Assembly (NCBI GenBank): GCA_907164885.2
Contig: OU015496.1
Coordinates: 101,639,132-101,703,131, forward strand
Origin: Dolomedes plantarius
Lineage: Eukaryota > Arthropoda > Arachnida > Araneae > Dolomedidae
Direction: 5' to 3'
Length of the DNA stretch: 64,000 bases
The position numbers and the translations under genes were made by a program. This document shows positions 56,549 through 64,000 of this stretch, piece after piece. The notes below the pieces were generated by a model that worked only from the letters and a program-made list of their open reading frames with translations, ran no database searches and was not told where the DNA came from. Every line of letters begins with the position of its first letter. Positions within the stretch are counted from its first letter, which is position 1.

Positions 56549-56880
56549 TGTTACGACTCCAAACTCCGTCTGTAACTGTTTGTCCCTATAAATGGGGATT
56601 TTGGTTTTACTCTCCTCACGGGAGGGAAATACTGTATGTGTACGTTACGTGTGAAAACGAAACTAACTTGGTTTTGTCGCGTTAGGAGAGCCGATTTGCG
56701 AGGCTCATAGAACCATGTAATGGCTCGAGATAGTCGAGTGGAAAATCTGTGCGGCATAAATGAAAAGCCGTAAATAATTATTGTAACGAGAATACTGTAA
56801 TTGTGCTGTGATTGTGAATTGTTAATAAATGTAGTGCTTCGTAAAGGATACGGAGTCGGATACGTTTAATTTATGGTACA
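56549..56880 (+). repeat. 3' LTR of the old BEL/Pao element
   Basis: 332 bp, TGTTACGACTCC...TATGGTACA, preceded by the purine-rich tract gggggcggagga. Confidence 0.92.
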
Positions 56881-56983
56881 TGTGCTGCTTCTATTAGTAC
56901 GTCTTCAGTTTCAAATTCAAGATCTGTGTTGTTTCTATTATTACGTCTTCAGTTTAAAATTAAAGATCTGTGTTGTTTCGTCA
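56881..56983. repeat. 44-bp tandem repeat (2.3 copies) abutting the BEL LTR
   Basis: tgtgctgcttctattagtac starts at 56881 and recurs as tgtgttgtttctattattac at 56925; a third partial unit starts at 56969. The first unit starts exactly at the LTR border. Confidence 0.8.
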
Positions 56984-57774
56984 TGGAGAAAATTTGGACT
57001 AGGAAGGAAGTCACCAGAGAACGGTAAATTTAAGAATGAAGAAAGAATTTGTATATTCGAAACGGAATTGGTGAATTTAAGAATTTTTTTGTTTGTGGGG
57101 ATTAACTGCATTGGGGTAAGCAGTGTATATGATTTATAAATAGTTTTGAAGTAAATCTCAGATTGTTGTTTTTGTATTGCCATGTTTATTTGAAAAAGAA
57201 TGTTTTGGAGGTGACATTGGAATTACAATAAATTCAGTAATTTTGGGAGCTACAACCCACAAATTTTAAACTGATATTACCCACCCTGTTCACTGAAGAA
57301 TGGGTTCACTTTGCTATAACTAGGAGGACTTGGGCATTTTACATTTTCTGACGGCACTTCCCAATTGGTTTGCATTCAATATTTTACTTTCAGTGGAGCT
57401 TTAAACTGCTGAATAAAAAATTTGCTATTTATGTGCACTGTTTTGCAAAGATTTTTAAAAGAACTTTGATTGTGAAAGATTCATTTTCATGTTTTACAGA
57501 CAAATTAATTAATACTTTGACATTGGAAAAAACTTTGATATTGTTATGCTACGAAATTTAAATGTTTATTCATTTTTTTTTCTTGGGGAGGGGGGGGGGG
57601 AAGCAAAGTATACGGTATTAAATTGTGAACATTTGTAAAAATTTTAAAATTTTGATCTTACTAATTGTTAAATTAAGAATTTTGAATATTTCGTCAAATT
57701 TTTGTGAATCTAACAAGAATTTTGGAATAATTTTTTACAAATCTGGTCTTCTGAGCTGATGATGATTTTTTGCT
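56984..57774. other. Gene-free stretch
   Basis: No recognisable gene. A G-rich run (gggggagggggggggg type) lies at about 57583-57600. Confidence 0.55.
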
Positions 57775-57886
57775 TTACACGGCTATTATTAGTGTACAAG
57801 ACTATGGATTTGCAGAGACGGACATCGAACCAGAGACATTCAGATCACTGGTCCGCTGTCCTTGCCAACTGGGCCATCGTGCCCTA
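57775..57886 (-). mobile_element. tRNA-derived SINE head, separate family
   Basis: The minus strand reads agggcacgatggcccagttg. Box A is about 57864-57875 and box B ggttcgatgtc 57821-57831. The spacing fits a tRNA-type Pol III promoter. It differs from both SINE families above. No cloverleaf with a proper acceptor stem was found, so it is not called a tRNA gene. Confidence 0.5.
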
Positions 57887-58784
57887 GTGTTAAATTTTAT
57901 GTATTTGCATTTTGGAGGACGGCCAATAAAATTCAAGAACAACCCCAAGTGAACAAATTTTTATCGATATAATATTTTCTTTTTTTCCCCCAATAAAAAT
58001 ATTGCCATGAAAATTTCTACCTCAGCTCTCTTTTCCAAACAAAAACACCCTTAACTTTAAATCAACGGAATTTCGAAATCAATCCTCCAGCCGGGGGCGA
58101 TTTTCATATTTTCTGTATGAATCCGAGGGCAAAATTTATATCTTATTTATCTCAAGCAGGCGTTTTAAAGCAATACAAAGAAACAACGAAAAATTGTATT
58201 TAATAACTTATGGGAAACGGGAATATCGTGTATAACAAACATACAGAACACAGAAAATAAAACGTTTCCTAGAGAGAACATTATATACAACACTACGCAT
58301 ATTTTAGATGCAATATTTCCTGGCAGCATAGTTGGTTAAATAATATCTTCCTATATTTAAATATATAATATCGTTCGACGGGAAAGAAACCCTTCCCTCC
58401 GATCAGTTGAAGTTTTACTGAAATTTCAACTGATTCTACTTCTAGTTGATTTCAGAGGAATCTCTCTCGGTAGCATTTAGGCATTATTGGAGAACATGAA
58501 CAGAATTCTGAAACTAAACTGAACTATCAATTGTCATCTACGAATACAGCGGCAGTGGAAAACTTCCTATATTTGTAACGTCATAAAATAAATATTAAAC
58601 TAGGTTAACAACAATATTGTAGTTAATATTGCATTCACTTATCAACTGAAACTTATTTAAAAAACTGTCTGCCCCAAACAAGCTCAACATAGCTGAAAAA
58701 CCTATGTGCCTCAACAAGTTGCATGAAACATATTGTTCTACACTAAAAAAATATTTCTCTCCCAAAACATTCTATAAATATCAT
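57887..58784. other. Gene-free stretch
   Basis: AT-rich; a small hairpin (gttgaagttttactgaaatttcaac) lies near 58406-58432. No gene. Confidence 0.5.
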
Positions 58785-58821
58785 TTACAATAAATTCGAA
58801 GTTACAAATATATATATACCA

Positions 58822-59003
58822 TTAATGCTGTAGCGTACTACCAGTATGGGGTTATTTTTTCCCATGACCTCACAGATTTCACGAAACACAGCTGTGTGTT
58901 TATCGGGCGGTTTCCCTAACAAGTGGTGCGGGTAACTGTTTGGAAAACCGAAAATAGTTTTACCTCCGTGATAAAGCTGTCTTTCTCTTAGCGATAACTT
59001 CAT
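58822..59003 (-). CDS. Possible first coding exon of an unidentified gene
   Basis: A minus-strand frame starts at ATG 59003 (context cactcgcatgaag) and reads MKLSLRERQLYHGGKTIFGF... with FREICEVMGKN about residue 41. It is open for about 60 codons until a GTATAT donor-like site at about 58821, where AT repeats start. A TATA box lies about 140 bases upstream. I recognise no homolog, see no signal peptide, and the composition is only mildly coding-like. It could equally be part of an unrecognised mobile element. Confidence 0.25.
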
Positions 59004-59111
59004 GCGAGTGACATTCGGCGGGCGATAAAGTTTCGGTACTAAGAAAAGCTGTCAGCCGATAATCTGCCCCCCCCCCCCGGGCTGAAAATCCAGACATTCA
59101 AGAGAGACGCT

Positions 59112-59147
59112 AGTTAGAACGCAGCCTGTACGGACGTGTGTTTTATA
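59112..59147 (-). promoter_or_regulatory. TATA-box promoter candidate
   Basis: TATAAA on the minus strand at 59142-59147 lies in a GC-richer context, with a plausible start about 30 bases downstream (near 59116) and a CG-rich leader to the ATG at 59003. The leader contains a poly-C/G run (59066-59078). Confidence 0.3.
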
Positions 59148-59952
59148 GGCTCCGCACGTTGCAAATCTACACGGAGTTAAATTGAATATGTTGTAACCTT
59201 AAATGTTAAGTTTTTCTGTTTGTAAATAAATTTCATCGTTAAGTTTTTGTTTTAAAAAATTGGCCTTCGCTTTTTAATTAGGACTCTGTTTTTGCTTTGT
59301 TATGGATCCCATAGTAGTAATTTTTAGCAACGCCTCAGATAATCGCCTTAAACATTTGTCGTGACGCTACAATGCATTGTTGTTTCGCCTCTAACCTACA
59401 AAGTACTATATTTAATTCTTTCAAAACTTTTCCGTTTTGAATGTGAATATACAAGCACATTTAATTCGCCTTCTTATGCGACTAATTGTTAATCCAATGA
59501 CTGGTAAATTTACTTATATATCAAACACAAATTTGGAATAACAACTTCTATATTAATGTGGGAAACGCCCTCTGGCATCAACTTCTGACACTCGCAGCAG
59601 ACGATTCTGTTTCACAGCTACCGCCATCTGTGAACGCTCGGCGAACCACCACACAGAACAGAATCAACCTCCGTAGGATTAAGACGCGCAGCTGACGGCT
59701 GTGATGTTATTTCTCTTTTATAACGTTGTAGTAGAACGACGTATTTCTTTCTATGTTATGAATATTGTATTTAATGTACCGTATTGTCCAAATATAAGTG
59801 TTCGTCTTATTTGAGTCATTTTATTACTTAGAAGTTGAAGAACTTTGTTTATCGGTGTTATTGAATTCTAACTGGTTTAGTACGCTTTAAGTTCAGATGT
59901 TTCATACGATGTTAAAACCCTAGATAAAGAACTGTTTATTATATTAATTACA
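59148..59952. other. Gene-free stretch
   Basis: No supportable gene. 59565-59700 is GC-richer (cgccctctggcatc..., accgccatctgtgaacgctc), a composition common in LTR or promoter sequence; not assignable. Confidence 0.45.
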
Positions 59953-60512
59953 AGGGACCCGAGGTAACCTGGTGGTAACGCGTCGGGATTTGAACTGGGG
60001 GTCCTCAGTCCGAATCCCGATGAATGGCATTAACCCTTTCCTTCTCTCACCCGTCAAAATTAAGGGTGGGATTTCGCCTTCTATTTCTCGTGCTCGTGAT
60101 ATTTCCGGGCTGGAGTGTTCAAAAGTAATACATCAAAATGACTAAAAACAATCCATTTCATTTATCCTGAAATTTTTTTATTTCTTATTTTACATACCAG
60201 ATGGCAGCACCAGACTTTTAATAATGTAATTGGGGATGGGTTTTTTAATCTTGATGTGGCAGATTAAGAAAGAAATGGAATAATCCGGAAAAAATAGGCA
60301 CTTTTTTTTTAAACCGTTTTCTTGAAAATTATGTGATCGTTAAGGGGTTAAATACCTTAATGTCTAGGCTGGGTATGGGCATCTTAAATCCGTAGACCGT
60401 AATGTCCTTTTATGATGTTAAATTGGGGGGGGGGTGAAGGTGCGATCCCCCTAGATGTCACCCCTGGGATGTTCTCGGTCAAAATTTAGGTGGCACCAGG
60501 GGTTGGTGTCGG
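59953..60512 (+). mobile_element. tRNA-derived SINE, second copy, split by a MITE
   Basis: Head gaggtaacctggtggtaacg, with box A 59965-59975 and box B gtccgaatccc around 60007-60017. The body resumes at 60352 (ataccttaatgtctaggctg ... gatgtcacccctggg ... aggtggcacc), matching the minus-strand copy at 31925-32279. The 3' part with the (CAA)n tail is missing. The interruption is the TTAA MITE. Confidence 0.75.
60034..60347. mobile_element. TTAA-specific MITE (314 bp) inside the SINE
   Basis: Flanked by TTAA at 60030-60033 and 60348-60351. Ends CCCTTTCC... and ...AAGGGG are short inverted repeats, as in piggyBac-type MITEs. Removing the element and one TTAA gives ggcaTTAAatac, matching catTTAAatac of the uninterrupted SINE copy. 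No coding capacity. Its TIR differs from the piggyBac copy at 24805. Confidence 0.85.
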
Positions 60513-60589
60513 TTGACGTGTACTATGACGTGTACTATATACTACTTGTTTATACTACTTCTTTATTTATACTACTTGTCTTTATTTAT

Positions 60590-61800
60590 ACTACCGTCAA
60601 AACATGACGTCTGGATAGTAAATAAAAGTAGTAATATACAAATTATACTCAACACATCATTGCCAAATATGAAAATCATAATATTAAGAATAGAGAAATA
60701 TACTTTAAAAAATTACTATTGAACTCAATAAAAAGAAATACGGCTACTCAACAGCCCGAAATAAAAAATTTCCGTCAGGTTTAATTATGTATCTCACAAA
60801 CATAATTAAAAATAAAAATGGCAGAGAGAGAGCTAGAGAAATTCCTCGAAATTAACAAATTAACGTGTTTATGTGGCCTCGTACTTAGTAGGTATCTAAA
60901 GCCAGATATAAACATGTCACCGAGCATGCGCAGAACCAAATTAATGTGTTTATGCGGCCTCGTGCTTAGTGAGTATGTAAAGCCAGGTATAAACATGTCA
61001 CCGAGCATGCGCAGAAAGCAATTTTTAATTGTAAATTATCGTTAATTAATAAAAATTGCGGTTACAAAAACCAAATGTGACCCATCGATAGATTTAAATC
61101 TTTCGTTTAAGACCAAAATGAACTAAATTAATACAGTAGTTTTCTTTCCCGGACTGCCCAAAGAATCGGCTTAGCAACTTAACTATATTTACTAGTTGGT
61201 ACCCGTCAAAACATGACAGCTAGATAGTAAACAAATGCACTAATACACAAATTATACCCAACACTTCATTGCCAAATGCTGAAAATCATAATAATACGCA
61301 GAAACAAATTAATGCGTTTAAGCGGTCTCGTGCTTAGTGAGTATCTAAAGCCAGATTTAAAAATGTCACTGAGCATGCGCAGAAAGCATTTTTTTTTTTA
61401 AAATTGTAAATTATCGCTAACTAAACAACGCGACATAAACAATTTCCATCAGGTTTAATCTTATATTTCACAAACATAATTATCAAAAAGAAAATGGCAG
61501 AGAAGGAGATAGAGATCTTGCCGAATAAAACGTGTTGATCATTAAAACATGTCACTGAGCATGCGCAGAAACAGAGAGTTTCTAAAGCCATATTTATACA
61601 TGCCACTGAGCATGCGCCGAAATCAATTTTTAACTGTAAATTATCACTTATAAATAGAAATTGCGGTTACAAAAACCAAATTTGACATATCTACAGATTA
61701 CAATCTGTCGTTTAAGACCAAAAAGAAGTAAATTGATGCAGCAGTTTTCTCTCATTGACTGCCCAAAAAGTTGGCGAAGCAACTTAACTACATTGATGAT
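60590..61800. repeat. Composite tandem array: ~610-bp repeat with ~80-bp subrepeats
   Basis: A long module (ccgtcaaaacatgac ... ttgccaaat ... gcggttacaaaaacc ... gtttaagaccaaaa ... agcaacttaacta) occurs twice, starting near 60592 and 61203. Inside, a short unit (gtgtttatg-ggcctcgt, cttagt-agtat, taaagccag, catgtcaccgagcatgcgca) is repeated. The catgycaycgagcatgcgcaga-type block occurs at about 60913, 60994, 61361, 61548 and 61599. Frames here are artefacts. Confidence 0.85.
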
Positions 61801-64000
61801 ACTTAAATAACAAAACATGAATGAAAAGTGTGAGCGTGGACGTTAGATGGTATTTGTTCAATATCTGATGAAATATATTTGAGAGCTACTCCAATGTTTG
61901 GTTTTTATAGCTACTAATTTTGAGAACCTTGTCTCTCATAGATAGGTAGAAGCGAATCGAAGCAATCAATGTAAGTACGGCTTAACAAGAATGTTTGACA
62001 ACCCATGTAACAATTCCATATCATATATATTTTTTAACATTTAAAGAAAATATAAATAGAAATATTAAAAATATGTAACTATAGAAAATTCTTGGAACAA
62101 TTTTAAGTAAATAATTTAATGTGATGGGAATTTACTTCAAACTATTTTTGTTTCAAAACCCTACCTGTGATCCGCGCACCCACAGTTTGCGCACCACTGC
62201 TATTAGGTATTTACTATTCCTCTCTTGCCACTGGAAATATTTATTATTATTATTATTTTTTTAAATTTACCCTTCTCAATGTCGAAATCTTTAAATATTT
62301 CGAAATTTTTTTTAATATTCTATCTTCTCGAAAACACTCTGGTAGATGACCCTCAGATGTTAAACGTTCAAATATTGCTTTTTTTGCAATATACGTATGT
62401 TCTTAAAAGTTTTCACTTTCTTCCTTGAAATTGTATAGATTAAAAAAGAAAATTCAAAGAAATCTTCAATTTTTTTCTTCAAAGGCCAGATGTATCCGAG
62501 GTTTGCAGATGAGGACTTACGAAGAATTTTAAAATATTGCTTTTGAACGTAAGAAGGCCTTTCAATAAATGCAAAAAACTAAGACCTAGTTCAAAAGAAT
62601 TACTGAAGGGTAATAAATCTATCTACGAATAATTCAATCCTTTTCACTGAGTTCTGCATAGAGGGAATTGTTCGAGACGTACGTTTTTGCGTTGCAGGAT
62701 CAGATCGAAGATGTATTTTCTTTTTTTTCAAATCCTTTTATAGATACGTACAAAAATAATGTAAAAAAATGAAAGCTTTTCTTTAGTTTTTTATGCCGGT
62801 ATCGTAATTAACATTGATTGAAAGAGAGAAAAAAAATGGATGTATTTTTTGTATCTCTTACAGAATGAATCCTGTTGAATTTGTACATCATGCTATTGTT
62901 ATTTTTTATTTCGTTAGCAAAAACACTTTCACATCCTACATTTCTTCTTAACTAATACATTGCTTTAGTAGTTATCAGAGTTATTACAAAAAAAAATGAA
63001 TGAAACATCTAAATATATGTCCATTCTTTAAATTTAAATTTTCCATAATTTTATTCTCACTTTATATCCTAACTATTTTGGCTTTTGTATATGACTCATG
63101 AGTCTTATGAATACTCTTTTCATTTAAAGAATATATTCATTAGGGGATCTTTAAATAAAATATTAATAATTCTTTTTTTAAATTGAAAACAATGAAAGTA
63201 AACTCTGAATCCCACATCATATATAAAAAAATGTGTAGATTAAAAGAGGAAAAAAATCCTGAACTAATTTCTCACTAAAATTTTTGTAGTTAAATACGTA
63301 TTAAAAACTCCATCTTATCGGCACTGACAAGCTCCATATTTTATCTGTCTATATAAAACTCTTCTTCAGTTTGCAATCGATAACGACAAAAAAAAGTGCT
63401 AAATACAGTCAGTCCACGTACACGGTGATCACGGACTTAAATTCGAGGGCAATATCTGAGAGTCTATAGGCAAAGTAAAACTCAAGGGTTTGAAGTTAGG
63501 AGGGAATGTTTTTCGTAGGTTGACTCGCTTCTCTATAATCGTGGTTGTTAGACGTGGAATATTTGACTCCATCAAATAAAGTAACCGATCACCATTAAAA
63601 AAATAATTTACATTATTTTTAATACACCTAAAACTTTCATTACATACATCGCATATGGGTGCGGAATTGCATTTCATTACCAAGTGGTACTAGAGCGTAC
63701 TACCTCTCTCGTTCTAGAATTCAACTGTTTCTCCCCTCTCACCGGCAAAATCGAATTGCCCGCCACATTACCACACAGTTCGCCGTTAGAAACTGTAGAA
63801 ACCATGGGGAGAGTGGCTTGTTGGAAAAAATCTGATTTGGGCGCGATGCCAGATTCCCCCATGTTTACTAATTTTTGTTCGAAAGCCCCCCCCCCCCCAC
63901 CCCAGAAAAAAACAAAAACGCACATTCAGTTTCGCTCATTTTTCAGCCTCCTGGTATGGTTATATGCTTTATCTAAGTAGGCGTGTTTTTTCGCAGATGA
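61801..64000. other. Gene-free stretch to the window end
   Basis: AT-rich, no supportable gene. 63680-63880 is GC-richer and ends in a run of about 14 C (63886-63899). Frames there on both strands lack homology and may be mobile-element debris. Confidence 0.5.

Larger units (their letters stand above)
46406..56880 (+). mobile_element. Old BEL/Pao element, decayed, split by a copia insertion
   Basis: LTRs 46406-46739 (334 bp) and 56549-56880 (332 bp) both start TGTTACGACTCC and end GGTACA; they differ by roughly 10% by eye plus small indels. A candidate primer site TGGTGAAACCGGACC begins a few bases after the 5' LTR. A purine-rich tract gggggcggagga precedes the 3' LTR. Gag has a deletion and Pol has many breaks. 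Target duplication is not intact (taggc versus tgtgc). Removing 47339-51837 restores continuous Gag coding, proving nesting. Confidence 0.92.

Noticed and set aside
57775..57886. tRNA gene
   Set aside because: Box A and box B are present but no acceptor stem or anticodon arm could be built; best read as a SINE head. The same applies to 16786-16820, 32214-32279 and 59953-60020.

Overview
This window is eukaryotic, AT-rich, intron-scale DNA dominated by transposable elements and simple repeats. I read it as an arthropod genome, most likely a spider (orb-weaver type). The reasons are the combination of BEL/Pao and copia retrotransposons, Tc1-like transposases of the kind abundant in araneid genomes, tRNA-headed SINEs, many (TA)n and (CA)n microsatellites, and a terminal exon of a nicotinic acetylcholine receptor subunit with an arthropod-type splice acceptor. 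The species assignment is an inference. No bacterial operon, CRISPR array or viral genome was seen.

Layout. 1-1276: 3' end of a BEL/Pao element (integrase plus LTR). 1333-1524: scrap of a non-LTR retrotransposon RNase H. 3275-9703: complete BEL/Pao element with 242-bp LTRs (4 differences by eye), a 5-bp target duplication CCCTG and a Lys-tRNA-type primer site; its polyprotein is broken by two frameshifts and one stop. 9820-10583: broken copy of a repetitive arthropod protein family I recognise but cannot name. 10600-24000: mostly non-coding, with MITEs, a SINE and microsatellites. 24805-27030: a TTAA-flanked, internally deleted piggyBac element carrying three copies of a palindromic motif. 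27330-28419: decayed mariner-like transposase and a MITE.

31269-31743 (minus strand) is the only convincing host gene: the last coding exon (TM4 and C-terminus) and poly(A) signal of a nicotinic acetylcholine receptor subunit, whose other exons would lie to the right. A SINE (31925-32279) sits in the adjoining intron. 34100-35125 is a satellite-like array. 37423-41410 is a stack of four unrelated mobile elements separated only by simple TA/AAT repeats: a solo LTR, a pogo-like MITE, a Tc1 element with an intact DD34E transposase, and a second Tc1-like element with a stop codon and no 3' TIR.

42340-44665 holds a duplication hit by a second pogo-like MITE, a seven-copy ~105-bp array, and a four-arm fold-back element flanked by TTAA. 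45670-56880 is a nested complex: a MITE split by a solo LTR, abutting an old decayed BEL element (LTRs roughly 10% different) into whose gag a young copia element (47339-51832, LTRs identical by eye, TSD CAAAC) has inserted. 57775-64000 holds a tRNA-type SINE remnant, a possible promoter and first exon on the minus strand, a SINE interrupted by a TTAA-specific MITE with a recoverable empty site, and a composite tandem array carrying a repeated GAGCATGCGCAGA-like motif.

I found no convincing new biological system. The most interesting structures are the TA-repeat insertion stack, the four-arm fold-back, the piggyBac palindromes and the datable nested insertions. Several breaks in otherwise well-preserved retrotransposon reading frames are single-base losses at homopolymers, so assembly error must be excluded before calling those copies dead.
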